Source of the DNA: Candidatus Helarchaeota archaeon
GTDB taxonomy: Archaea > Asgardarchaeota > Lokiarchaeia > Helarchaeales > HEL-GB-A
NCBI GenBank assembly: GCA_013375455.1
Contig: JABXJT010000018.1
Span: forward strand, 1 to 64,000
DNA length: 64,000 nt
Reading direction: 5' to 3'
Position 1 is the first letter of the stretch; each line of letters opens with the position of its first letter. The position numbers and the translations under genes were made by a program. The notes under the pieces were generated by a model. It was given only the letters and a program-made list of their open reading frames with translations. It searched no databases and was not told where the DNA came from. Below are positions 26,361 through 35,547 of this stretch, piece after piece.

Positions 26361-27695
26361 ATGGGGACAATAATGTACCAAATAATCCTTTATCTGGCTC
26401 TTATCATCATTGGTTATACGAATGTTGCTCTAATTTTCCCAAATTTTGATGTGATTATAGATGATTTGAGTATTCAGAAGGTAGTTATTGGTCCGTGGAC
26501 CTTTAGCCCTACTGCGGTCATTGGATTTGTTGAAACATGCTTTCTAATTGTTAGTGCGATCACAATAATATTTTATGGTTACTACACGGATAAAAAGGGA
26601 CGGAAAAAAATTGCATATTTTGGATGCTCTATTTGGAGCCTCGCAACCATTGCTATATTTTTTACACCTCCCTATTCATATGCTTACCTCTTGACATTTC
26701 GGCTTATTACTGCATTAGGGATATCCTGTCTAGCGCCTGTTGGATTTACAATTCTTGGCGACATGGTAACACCAAAAAATCGGGCTAAAGTTCTCTCATT
26801 TTGGAGTCTTGCTTTCACTATTGGTTCTCTGGCCGGCGCAGTTCTCGCTCCAGCCTTTATAGGAGGACCTACACAATATGACCAATGGCGAACTCCTTTC
26901 CTCTACGTTGGAATAATTGCACTCATTCTCACCCAACTCCTACTCCTTGCAACACCCCCGAAACGAGCTGCTCGAGAACGTGCGTTCCAAGAATTAATTG
27001 AATATAAAGGATACGAATACAAATACCAGGTAAAAAAATCAGATTTTCCAGTTCTTTGGAAGCGCAGAACAAATCTTTGGCTGGTAATCAATTTCGTTGA
27101 CACCATTCCTTCGGGAATAATGGTATATTGGGGGATTGTCTATTTTAAACAACACGGATTTGATACTTACACTTCAATTTTTCTATATATCATCTTAGGG
27201 ATTAGTATTTTTCTTGGGCCTTTTCTATTTGGCTGGCTTGGGGACCGCTGGTACCGGCGGAATTCAAAAGGCCGGCTTTTGATGTGCATTCTCTGTAATT
27301 ATCTTAGTTTAATTCCAATTTATATCGCAATTAGCACCCCATTCTCAGCTGAAGCTCTCGTTGCGGCTGCTTTTGTCATAACCATGTTTGCAATTGGTCT
27401 TTTTATTAATGGAGGAATTGGCCCGAATTGGTATTCTACATTTCTGGATGTTAATGTCCCTGAAAATCGAGGGACGATGATTTCTCTTGCCCTAATGTTT
27501 GATGCCATTGGAAAGGGAATTGGTCCTTTCATCACGGGTCTTTTTGTGGATCTACAAACTGCTTTCCTCTGGGCAATTGTCATTTGGCTTATTAGCAGTA
27601 TCTTTTGGCTCCCAGCTCTTTTTAGTATTTCAAAAGATATTGAGGATGTCGACTCCCTTATGGCTCAACGATCGAAAGAAATAGCCTCAAATTAA
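26361..27695 (+). CDS. major facilitator superfamily transporter
   Basis: Twelve hydrophobic helices with the MFS motif A loop after helix 2 (GYYTDKKGRKK) and the corresponding loop after helix 8 (GWLGDRWYRRNSKGR). The substrate cannot be read from the sequence. The frame is open back to 26208, inside the divergent oxidoreductase gene, but those 51 residues are not MFS-like. The start is at ATG 26361 or ATG 26373; the latter has GGGGA 6 bases before it. The neighbouring sugar enzymes suggest a sugar or sugar-acid substrate. Confidence 0.9.
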   Translation: MGTIMYQIILYLALIIIGYTNVALIFPNFDVIIDDLSIQKVVIGPWTFSPTAVIGFVETCFLIVSAITIIFYGYYTDKKGRKKIAYFGCSIWSLATIAIFFTPPYSYAYLLTFRLITALGISCLAPVGFTILGDMVTPKNRAKVLSFWSLAFTIGSLAGAVLAPAFIGGPTQYDQWRTPFLYVGIIALILTQLLLLATPPKRAARERAFQELIEYKGYEYKYQVKKSDFPVLWKRRTNLWLVINFVDTIPSGIMVYWGIVYFKQHGFDTYTSIFLYIILGISIFLGPFLFGWLGDRWYRRNSKGRLLMCILCNYLSLIPIYIAISTPFSAEALVAAAFVITMFAIGLFINGGIGPNWYSTFLDVNVPENRGTMISLALMFDAIGKGIGPFITGLFVDLQTAFLWAIVIWLISSIFWLPALFSISKDIEDVDSLMAQRSKEIASN

Positions 27696-27719
27696 ATCAT
27701 TTTAGAAAAAAATAGGATA

Positions 27720-28661
27720 TTAAACCTGATCATATTTCCCGAGCTCGTGTTCTGCCCACTCTTCCTCAACTTTCTCGGGGGGATGCTTCTTCTTTTTCTT
27801 CTTTCCATAATGTCGCGTCGTAAGATACACTGTTCGTCTGGGCCTGGGTCGGACTCTTACTGAGCCACGTTTTTTACCTTTCCCACCTGCAGCGATCGGT
27901 GGAAATAAAATTAACAATAGGAGCCATGAAATAAAGCAGAGAATCCAGCTAATTCTCATCACTTTTAGGTAAAGTTCGTTGGGAGGATCCTCTTTAACAT
28001 CCATCCCTTTCGGATCATATAAGCAATGGAACATGTAATAATAGAACCCCATTGAAATGACGGCTCCAATGCCTGTAATGATGATGTAGACCGATAAAAT
28101 ACAGGGTTGACAATTATGTATTCCAAAAATATCAAAGGGGCTGAGTTTGGCGTCTTCAAGTGCTGAACTATACATGAATGATCCCAAGAAAACTGTCCAG
28201 AAGATGATGATTACTGAGAAGATTGCCCCTACCTTTAATGGATTAGTTTGATGGCGGCGTATTCTGAGGTATTTTGCTAAGAAATATCCTCCCCCAACAA
28301 TTAAAGATAAGAAAAGGCTCAACCAAACCGCATTATAATCGCCTGCCCAAATCTTATCAAATAAGACTCCTAAATATACTACAAGCGGCGCCCACATCAT
28401 TAATAGTAAAGCAAATGTATTATGCCAGTGATAATCAAAATATAATCTTTCTGTAAATATCACGAGAATTATTAATCCGGCAAGAGGAAATGCAATACAA
28501 ATCCACCAAAAATATGAGATAAATCCTTCTGATATATCTGCTAATTCTATCAAGAATGTTATTGCTCCTGAAATTAAGAACATCACGATTTGTGACGCGG
28601 CAGCTCTATCCCCAACAAAATAAGTCCGTTCGTCAAGCAACCTTACTTCGCTTTCATTCAT
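27720..28661 (-). CDS. uncharacterised multi-pass membrane protein with basic tail
   Basis: I do not recognise a family. Seven or so hydrophobic helices occupy residues 20-255. A loop before helix 6 carries two close cysteines (GIHNCQPCILS). A very basic cytosolic tail follows (GKGKKRGSVRVRPRPRR and a KKKKKKH run), ending in acidic residues. The tail could bind nucleic acid or acidic lipids. It is divergent from the PIG-L gene, and the shared upstream region holds a repeated ATGATGT motif. Confidence 0.6.
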   Translation of the reverse strand: MNESEVRLLDERTYFVGDRAAASQIVMFLISGAITFLIELADISEGFISYFWWICIAFPLAGLIILVIFTERLYFDYHWHNTFALLLMMWAPLVVYLGVLFDKIWAGDYNAVWLSLFLSLIVGGGYFLAKYLRIRRHQTNPLKVGAIFSVIIIFWTVFLGSFMYSSALEDAKLSPFDIFGIHNCQPCILSVYIIITGIGAVISMGFYYYMFHCLYDPKGMDVKEDPPNELYLKVMRISWILCFISWLLLLILFPPIAAGGKGKKRGSVRVRPRPRRTVYLTTRHYGKKKKKKHPPEKVEEEWAEHELGKYDQV

Positions 28662-28718
28662 TCTATCTCCCCAAAATTACTTCTATCTCAATAACTAAAT
28701 TAATGATTAAAAAACCTA

Positions 28719-28768
28719 TGCATCATTTTAAAAAATAAATGATGTCGTACATCATAATAGATGATGTG
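28719..28768. promoter_or_regulatory. cluster of ATGATGT/ACATCAT half-sites (possible operator)
   Basis: ATGATGT (28739-28745) and ACATCAT (28749-28755) form a 7-base inverted repeat with a 3-base loop. A further GATGATGT lies at about 28761, and a CATCAT at about 28721. The cluster sits in the 180-base gap between divergent genes, the membrane protein at 28661 and the deacetylase at 28843. It looks like the binding site of a dimeric regulator. Confidence 0.4.
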
Positions 28769-28842
28769 GCTATCAATACCAATAAGAATCGAGCCAGCAA
28801 TAATTAATCTTATTCATAATTCACGAATTAAAATGAAATAAA

Positions 28843-29472
28843 ATGGTATTAACAAGGATTTTTTTTGCTCCACACGAAGATGACGCCGTTCTCTCAAGCG
28901 GTGGGCTAATTCTCCATTCGCTCGAAAATGGAATAAATGTTGTTATTGTGTACATGACCGATGGAAGCGCTTGTTACTTGGTAAATAATATGGACGTCGG
29001 TAAGACTCTCGAAGAAATTGCCAAAATTCGTAAAACCGAGGCTTTGCAGTGTTGTGAGGTTCTATGCGTGCCATTTAGCAACATTCAGTTTTTAGAGATT
29101 CCGGATCAACATCTTAATGAGCCCCAGCACTTCGCATCGGCTTTAGACATCGTTAAAATAATTTTAAACTCCTATAGTAACATCGAAGCATTCGTTCCAG
29201 TGGCGAAGAACCCCCACCCCGACCACCAAGCAACTCATGACATTGTGGTAAAGGCAGTCGAAGAATTGGGAATCCGAAGGGAAATCCCGATATATCAATA
29301 CGGTCTCCATAGAAGCATACGGGGTAAAGCTGATTTAAAGTTTAAATTAACACCAGAAATGGTTAAAAAGAAAATTGAGGCTTACAACTGTCATCGAAGT
29401 CAAAAATTCATAAAGGTTAATGATATCGCGGCACAGAATGATGAAGAAAGGTTTAAACTCCTGAAAAGGTGA
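28843..29472 (+). CDS. PIG-L/LmbE family deacetylase
   Basis: The zinc site is recognisable: FFAPHEDDAVLSSGG (family form PHPDDE) and NPHPDHQATHD for the distal His. PIG-L enzymes remove acetyl groups from N-acetylglucosamine units linked to inositol, thiols or lipid carriers. The 209 residues are the usual size. It overlaps the start region of the Rag-like GTPase gene (AAAAGGTGA spans its stop), so the two are translationally linked. The pairing of a deacetylase and a GTPase is unusual. Confidence 0.9.
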   Translation: MVLTRIFFAPHEDDAVLSSGGLILHSLENGINVVIVYMTDGSACYLVNNMDVGKTLEEIAKIRKTEALQCCEVLCVPFSNIQFLEIPDQHLNEPQHFASALDIVKIILNSYSNIEAFVPVAKNPHPDHQATHDIVVKAVEELGIRREIPIYQYGLHRSIRGKADLKFKLTPEMVKKKIEAYNCHRSQKFIKVNDIAAQNDEERFKLLKR

Positions 29473-29477
29473 AAATA

Positions 29478-30416
29478 ATGCCAGAAGAACAAAGAAAAAA
29501 TAAGAAAATTACCTTTTGTGGATTGGATAACTCTGGGAAATCCAGTTTCATTGCCCGTTTGAAACATCAAGAATATCCATTGCGTCCAACAACCGGCGTT
29601 GAACAAACCCCCTATGAAATCTTCGGATTTCCCATATTACTTTGGGACTTTGGTGGGCAGAAAAAGCTTCGTGATTCTTATGAAAACAAAGAACATTTTT
29701 TCGATAATACTGACCTACTTTTCTATATAATTGATGTTCAGGATGCTGCACGCTATGGCGAATCAATCCTCTATTTTGAAGATACCTTAAAGAAATTCAA
29801 AAAACAGAAGCCATTCGTATTCGTTTGTTTTCATAAAGCCGATCCTGACCTGGAAAAATCTAAACGAGTTCTCGATAACATTCAATTGCTCAAAAACAGG
29901 CTAAATATTCCCCTAGAAGATTTTCAAGCTTTCTTTTTTTCAACCACTATTTTCGATTACTATTCAGTTCTCACCCCTTTTTCTTTTGCCATCCAAAAAC
30001 TCCTCCCTTTTGCTTCAATGCTAGAAAAATTTATCGCAAATTTTTTTCAAGCGCATCATTTATCCTCTATCGTATTAATGGATAAAAATGGCGCGATTAT
30101 CAGCAAAATTGCGAGAAAAACCGATGAAGGGGAACGTGATCTTGCATATTGCCAATTAACAGGGGTCTATCTGTCCCAACTTTTTGAATCCTATGAGAAA
30201 CACCTGATGACAACTCCCGGAATTTCCCTTCGATTGACTAAAGAAATTGAGGAGGAAGGTTCTGTTGGGCTCATTTTATTTGAAAAAATAGAGGTCCATG
30301 AAATGCGTTATTACCTCATTCTTCTTTCAAGAAAGGTAGATCAAGTGGTTTCTATCAAGGATGATCTTCCAGAATTCATTTCTGGATTGGCAAAAAGTAT
30401 TGAAATTTCCTTTTGA
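29478..30416 (+). CDS. Arf/Rag(Gtr)-like small GTPase with C-terminal roadblock-like domain
   Basis: The G domain (numbered from ATG 29478) has the P-loop GLDNSGKS at 15-22, a PTTG switch I threonine, WDFGGQ at 56-61, and HKAD at 119-122 where most small GTPases have NKxD. His in that place is typical of Rag/Gtr GTPases. From about residue 185 to the end there is a separate alpha/beta domain (LSSIVLMDKNGAIISKIA, then VGLILFEKIEVHEMRYYLILLS) like a roadblock/longin fold, as in Rag proteins. GLDNSGK and the switch regions also look Arf-like. AAGGTGA is 6 bases before the ATG. There is no lipidation motif or transmembrane segment. Confidence 0.88.
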   Translation: MPEEQRKNKKITFCGLDNSGKSSFIARLKHQEYPLRPTTGVEQTPYEIFGFPILLWDFGGQKKLRDSYENKEHFFDNTDLLFYIIDVQDAARYGESILYFEDTLKKFKKQKPFVFVCFHKADPDLEKSKRVLDNIQLLKNRLNIPLEDFQAFFFSTTIFDYYSVLTPFSFAIQKLLPFASMLEKFIANFFQAHHLSSIVLMDKNGAIISKIARKTDEGERDLAYCQLTGVYLSQLFESYEKHLMTTPGISLRLTKEIEEEGSVGLILFEKIEVHEMRYYLILLSRKVDQVVSIKDDLPEFISGLAKSIEISF

Positions 30417-30426
30417 TCAAACCTAC

Positions 30427-31752
30427 TTATAAAGCATTCACTAAATTAATTGCTTTATTCGTTAAATAAGTTCCTTCCGCTGGATTAACAGAAAGAAACA
30501 TTTCATACCCGCCTTTTCTAAAATCTTGAAATGGAAAAAGGTACCCTAGATACCCATTTGCTAATTCGACTATAAAAGTCTTCGGAACAGAAGATTTTTT
30601 AAGAACCCTCGCTCCTAATTCAGAAAACACTTCTCCTGGAATACCAACGATTACAATATCATTTATCTTAATAGCATGAATTTCAGCTTCTTGGAAATAT
30701 TTTCCATCCTTTTTAATAAAATCTATGGGATAAGGAATTTCGGTTTTATTTAAGCGCCATAATCCCCAGAGGATACTTAATTTGAGTTTATAAAGGATGT
30801 GTTTGAGGTACATCCGCACCGAATTTTCATAGATGAGATTTTTCATTGGAAAAATATATGATTTTGAAGTATGTTTGAAGTCTGTTACTGGTTCATTTTT
30901 TATTTTTTTGCTAATCTCGAGAGCCATATCCGCAATGGCAAATCCAATTTCTCTCGCCCGCTTAAAATTCCCCTTCGCGTGACCTGGGCCATCATAGAGT
31001 AATTCTTTCTTGGCATCGAGTTCTTTAAGATCTACATCGAAATCAAATAAGTTAGGGTTGATATCGCCATTCGGGCCATTCAAATATACTATATGAACGT
31101 TATCGCCCAAACGAGCCGTTATTCTTTTCACCAAATAACCGGGATATTCTGCGGTGAATAGGGTGTTATCAGATGGGAGAACTGTTCCATGACAGGCATA
31201 ATTTATGATGATTCCAATTAAATCTCCTTGAAGATCAGAAAATTGAATAATACCCACTTCATATTTTGAATCTTTCAGCGGCTCACGGCGATTAATAATC
31301 AACCTTTTCTCCATTAATTTTTTATCTGCACCTATTATTGCTTCCCGGCTATTCTTTTTTGCTTGTTGTGCGACCTTGATAATTTTTCTCCCCAAATCAA
31401 TAAAGATCTGTTTTGCAAATTTCAATCTAAAAAAGCCTCGAGTTGGAAGCGTTATTCCGATTGTATCTGGTCCCGAATGATTATGAAGGGCACAAATGAA
31501 AATTCGTGGTTTTTTAATTCCTGTTTTTTGGTTTATTAACTTACGATAAAATTTAACAACTTCTAAGGGAAAACTTAAAACATCCGCAGAAATAATAAGA
31601 CTTTCTTCACCATTATGGTTGAAATAAACTGATCTTGCGAAAAGATCATCGTGTATTCCGCTTGAATTTCCAATTCTGGCTCCATATCCACCCATTGGTG
31701 TACCTATTTTTGGAGTTATGACAATTTTAGAAAACCCTACTTTAAATCCCAT
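30427..31752 (-). CDS. neutral ceramidase family (PF04734) protein 1
   Basis: Family features: VGFSKIVITPKIGTPMGGYG at the start, ICALHNHSGPD for metal ligands, INRREPLKD, INYACHGTVLPSDN, and YLNGPNGDINPN. Characterised neutral ceramidases have GDVSPN there, with Ser as nucleophile; here it is Asn. It also lacks a signal peptide, so it is probably cytosolic. It may hydrolyse another amide or ester. It is paralogous to the gene at 33512, and both flank an AMP-forming ligase on the same strand, with 31 and 39 bases between genes. Confidence 0.85.
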   Translation of the reverse strand: MGFKVGFSKIVITPKIGTPMGGYGARIGNSSGIHDDLFARSVYFNHNGEESLIISADVLSFPLEVVKFYRKLINQKTGIKKPRIFICALHNHSGPDTIGITLPTRGFFRLKFAKQIFIDLGRKIIKVAQQAKKNSREAIIGADKKLMEKRLIINRREPLKDSKYEVGIIQFSDLQGDLIGIIINYACHGTVLPSDNTLFTAEYPGYLVKRITARLGDNVHIVYLNGPNGDINPNLFDFDVDLKELDAKKELLYDGPGHAKGNFKRAREIGFAIADMALEISKKIKNEPVTDFKHTSKSYIFPMKNLIYENSVRMYLKHILYKLKLSILWGLWRLNKTEIPYPIDFIKKDGKYFQEAEIHAIKINDIVIVGIPGEVFSELGARVLKKSSVPKTFIVELANGYLGYLFPFQDFRKGGYEMFLSVNPAEGTYLTNKAINLVNAL

Positions 31753-31783
31753 AAAATCTCATCTTAAACTAAAAGTAATATTT

Positions 31784-33472
31784 TTATTTCTTTTCCTCGT
31801 CCCATTCCCCGCGAGATCTGGCTTCTTGAATATATTTACCCACCTCTTCCAATAACGTCTTGTAATCAGTTTTTTGGACTCTATTCAAAGGAATTTCATC
31901 TAAAAACATTATCAAGGAAGGGCGTTTATATGCGGCTATGCCCTTACAATGTTCCATTATTTGTTCTTTAGTCACTGTTTTTCCTTTTTTGAGTTCGATG
32001 AATGCCACCACTCCCTCGGAATAGATTTTATGCTTAGCACCCACTATTGCAGCTTTACCAATTTCTGGCATCTCTTCAATAATAGCTTCGACTTCTGGCG
32101 GATATATCTGATATCCTTTGGGTTTTATCACAAATTTGCTTCTTCCGACTAAATGTAATCCCTTTCCATCCTTATAACCTAAATCACCAGTATAAAGAAC
32201 TCCCTCTAAAGAAATTGTTTTTCTGGTTGCTTTTTCATTACCGAAATACCCTTTGAATACCTGTGGTCCGGTATAGCAGATTTCTCCAATTTCGCCGTCA
32301 GGTAATTCGTCCCCAGCCGTTCCATCAGCATTCATAGGTTTCCTTATAGAGAGGGGACTAATTGGAAAGTCATAGCCAAGTGATTCCATTATATCGTTTA
32401 TGGAGCCTTCTAAAGGGGTATATGAACAAAAACCACTGATTTCTGTTAATCCCAACCCACTACCAAATTTAGGCGCCATAGTCGATAACTTTTCCAAAAA
32501 TGGCTTTGAAACAGATTGCCCACCATATATTGCAAAAATAAGAGAGGACAAATCAAAATCATTGTAATTTTCTAGGCGCCATTGCATTTCAAACATGGCT
32601 GGAATCTGCCCTAGCACGGTAGCTTTATAATTATTAATGGCCTGTAATGATTTTTCGGCATCGAATATATGCAATAGAACTGAAATTCCACCAGTAAAGA
32701 TTGTTGTCATTAATTGCTCTGTTTGTCCACCTACATGACTAGGAGGGAGATTAACAAGCATCCTATCCTCGTTCGTGAAATTAAATCCTCTTGACAAGCA
32801 CAAATTTTGTGCGGTAATCCCCCGATTCGTCAGCATTGCTGGTTTTGGAAATCCCGTGGTTCCCGTAGTATATATTATTAATATGGGGTCATCATCTTCA
32901 ACTTTAGTTCTAGCTTCATTAATTGTTTTAGGCAATGTTCCATCGATAGATGCTTCTCGCCAATTTTCTCTTGCTTCTGAAATAAAATCGAGGATCGATA
33001 TTGTATTCTTATTGCAATCTTCTGGCATACTAAATTGAAGGAAAAAATCAAGATAAGAGCACCTTCTCTGAACGTCCTTTGCAAAATCTGCAAAATCTGC
33101 TCTATCGGTATTCCCTAAATGGACATACATTTTTGCTCTTGCTTTTAATAAATCGACAGATCTCACGATTTCAGATGCTTTCAGACGTAAATCTAATGGA
33201 CAAAAGAGTGCCCCTATCTTGAAACATGCAAACTCCAAATAAACTTGTTCAAGAAGAAAGGGAAGGGAACTTATTATGATATCTCCTTTTCTCAGGCCCA
33301 TTTTAATAAGATCTAATGTGAAAATATCAACGGCATTTGCAAATTCTTTCCAAGTTACTTTTTTACCATCATCTGCGTCAATTAAAGCAATGGCATCTGG
33401 TTTTTCTTTAGCATAAGTATCAATGTACTCATATAAAAAATGTGAAATTTTATTGAACTCTTCCCACGACAA
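31784..33472 (-). CDS. AMP-forming acyl-CoA synthetase/ligase
   Basis: ANL-superfamily motifs are all present: IIYTTGTTGFPKPAML (phosphate loop), GSGLGLTEISGF, LYTGDLGYKDGKG and GRSKFVIKPKGYQIYPPEVE (hinge), and the late lysine in LNRVQKTDYKTL. The enzyme activates a carboxylic acid as acyl-AMP and usually transfers it to CoA. At 562 residues it is full length. The TTG start encodes M-S-W-E-E. It sits between two ceramidase-family genes, so one pathway could cleave an amide-linked acid and activate it. Confidence 0.92.
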   Translation of the reverse strand: MSWEEFNKISHFLYEYIDTYAKEKPDAIALIDADDGKKVTWKEFANAVDIFTLDLIKMGLRKGDIIISSLPFLLEQVYLEFACFKIGALFCPLDLRLKASEIVRSVDLLKARAKMYVHLGNTDRADFADFAKDVQRRCSYLDFFLQFSMPEDCNKNTISILDFISEARENWREASIDGTLPKTINEARTKVEDDDPILIIYTTGTTGFPKPAMLTNRGITAQNLCLSRGFNFTNEDRMLVNLPPSHVGGQTEQLMTTIFTGGISVLLHIFDAEKSLQAINNYKATVLGQIPAMFEMQWRLENYNDFDLSSLIFAIYGGQSVSKPFLEKLSTMAPKFGSGLGLTEISGFCSYTPLEGSINDIMESLGYDFPISPLSIRKPMNADGTAGDELPDGEIGEICYTGPQVFKGYFGNEKATRKTISLEGVLYTGDLGYKDGKGLHLVGRSKFVIKPKGYQIYPPEVEAIIEEMPEIGKAAIVGAKHKIYSEGVVAFIELKKGKTVTKEQIMEHCKGIAAYKRPSLIMFLDEIPLNRVQKTDYKTLLEEVGKYIQEARSRGEWDEEKK

Positions 33473-33511
33473 AGCTATTCGCCATTTATTCTTATTATTT
33501 AAAGATAATTT

Positions 33512-34912
33512 TTAGAAATGATGGAAATTAGCATTATTCTTAATTTCCTCATAAAATTTCAAAGCTTCCTTTTGAATATATTCTCCGCCCAAGGGCGAAA
33601 AAGTCGGCAATATTTCATATCCTCCTCGTGTGTATTCTTTCAACGGGAATAGATATCCCACCCAATCGTTGGTATTTTGAAATATAAACTGATTTTCTTT
33701 CCCTGTCGGTGTAACATCCAAAATTTTCTTTCCAATATCTTCAAATAATTCACCAGGAACTCCCGTAATATAAAAAGTTCCCTTTTTCGTATTTATTTCA
33801 AAGATTTGGATCATTGTATATATGTTGATCTTATTTCTTTTTTTCTTGAGTGAAATACTTGGGAAATTTGGCTTCGGTTTTGCTAATAAGATTGGTAGCA
33901 AAAAATATCGTTTAACCCAATATAATAGCTTATTTAATAAGAATTGAAAATTAAAAGACGCATTAATATCTTTCATAGGAATCGAGAATATTTTCTGATA
34001 TACTTTCACGTTTAAAGTATTAACATATTGTGAATCTTTAATTGAATTGGCTAATTTTATAGATCTTTCACCCAAGAAATAGCCCAGTCTGATGGTGTCC
34101 TCATACGTGCCCTTTTGCTCGTAGATATGAGAGTAATCTTTTTCCATCTCATCGAAATCAGATCCGCAGGTCGTAATCGGATTAATATCTCCGCTTGGTC
34201 CATTAAAATAAACGGCTTTGGTCTCATTATTAGTTAATTCCTCTATTCTATGAACCATTCTTCCAATGTAATCTGCTGATAATTTCAAGTTTTCATTTGA
34301 TAGGGTTGTTCCATGAGCTGCATAATTCACGATCATTCCCAAGAGTTTTCCATTCTCCAATCCCTTGAATGAAATCACGCCCAGATCAAATTTCGATCTT
34401 CTTGTTGGATGTCTTCGATTAATAATGAGATCCTCTTCGATCTTTTCCTTTGCCCAGGCCATCTTACACGGCACGAGATTTTCAATCAGTTCTCCAACTA
34501 ATTTTTCTATTTTTCCTGCAATTTCTATGAAATACTTATCCGCTGGCTTTCCAAACAAGATACCACGTACCGTATTTAATACTCCGCCAGGATACGTGAA
34601 TTCACCTGTTAAATCGGGAGCCGCATGAGTATGGGTCGCATGAATTAAAATTTGCCCGGGTGATATCCTATATTTTTCAAAAATTCGCTCCTTTACATAA
34701 TTATTGAATAACATAGATAATTTCAATAAATCTGTTGAAATTAACAATATTCTTTTTACTAAATTACCTAAATATCCTTCTTCTATCAAAACCCCATGAA
34801 CGAAAATATCATCAAGTTTGCCACGACAGACATCTTTTCTTGTATATCCTGCCAACGGCATACCTACATAATTATCAGGTGTTATAAGAGCCTTACCAAA
34901 TGCAATTTTCAT
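33512..34912 (-). CDS. neutral ceramidase family (PF04734) protein 2
   Basis: It is a paralogue of the gene at 30427 (FGKALITPDNYVGMPLAGYT, LIHATHTHAAPD, INRRHPTRRSK, VNYAAHGTTLSNEN, YFNGPSGDINPI). Again the GDxSP serine of true ceramidases is replaced by Asn, and no signal peptide is seen. The two share perhaps a third of their residues, so the duplication is old and the proteins may have different substrates. It is the first gene of a three-gene minus-strand run and its start is about 45 bases from the end of srp19. Confidence 0.85.
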   Translation of the reverse strand: MKIAFGKALITPDNYVGMPLAGYTRKDVCRGKLDDIFVHGVLIEEGYLGNLVKRILLISTDLLKLSMLFNNYVKERIFEKYRISPGQILIHATHTHAAPDLTGEFTYPGGVLNTVRGILFGKPADKYFIEIAGKIEKLVGELIENLVPCKMAWAKEKIEEDLIINRRHPTRRSKFDLGVISFKGLENGKLLGMIVNYAAHGTTLSNENLKLSADYIGRMVHRIEELTNNETKAVYFNGPSGDINPITTCGSDFDEMEKDYSHIYEQKGTYEDTIRLGYFLGERSIKLANSIKDSQYVNTLNVKVYQKIFSIPMKDINASFNFQFLLNKLLYWVKRYFLLPILLAKPKPNFPSISLKKKRNKINIYTMIQIFEINTKKGTFYITGVPGELFEDIGKKILDVTPTGKENQFIFQNTNDWVGYLFPLKEYTRGGYEILPTFSPLGGEYIQKEALKFYEEIKNNANFHHF

Positions 34913-34957
34913 TATCTTCGTGCTCCTATTCCTAATACAAGAGAAAATAACTTAAAA

Positions 34958-35254
34958 TTACTTTTTCACGTGAATTTTCCTAAGTTGTACAGCTATTTTC
35001 TTTATTAACGCATTTTTATTGAAAGATTCCTGCTTTTTCACTTGTAGGCACCCGGATGGGATCCACCAGAAACGGGGATATATTGCTTCTAAATTCATCT
35101 CAAAGGGAATGTCTAACATAGTCGCAGCTTGAGCAATTTCCTGAATTGTCGGCGCATCTACGGCTATTTTTTTCTTAATTCTCCGTCCTTGACTCCGGCT
35201 TCTTTTAGCATCGAAATACACGGGATAGATGTAGTGCTGTTTCTTATTGCGCAT
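34958..35254 (-). CDS. srp19: signal recognition particle 19 kDa protein (SRP19)
   Basis: This 98-residue protein has the SRP19 pattern: IYPVYFDAKRSRSQGRRIKK at the start, VDAPTIQEIAQAATML, a YPRFWWIPSGCLQV segment and a basic C-terminus. SRP19 binds 7S RNA helices 6 and 8 and lets SRP54 assemble, which allows protein targeting to the membrane. In many archaea it is near gar1 and tfb. Here those are about 10 kb downstream. No 7S RNA gene is visible in the window. Confidence 0.92.
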   Translation of the reverse strand: MRNKKQHYIYPVYFDAKRSRSQGRRIKKKIAVDAPTIQEIAQAATMLDIPFEMNLEAIYPRFWWIPSGCLQVKKQESFNKNALIKKIAVQLRKIHVKK

Positions 35255-35547
35255 ATAGCAATTCCTTAATTAAGTTAGCTTTATAATTGGGATGTTTTCG
35301 TTATATTTGCTGTCATATTTTACTGTTTTTTTATTAGTGATTGTGCCCTTTTATATCCTTTTTATACTTTTAAAAGAATTTGAAAGTGAGACATGCCATC
35401 TAATTATCTACAATCTCTTACGAATTGCAGACTATGCCAAGCGAATCTCGGACATAGTTTTATGAGCATACGTCTAAAAGGATTTCCGACCCTTTCACGA
35501 AGTTTTTTAAGTTAGGGTTCGTTAGTACAATTGTAGGGTGTGTTGTT

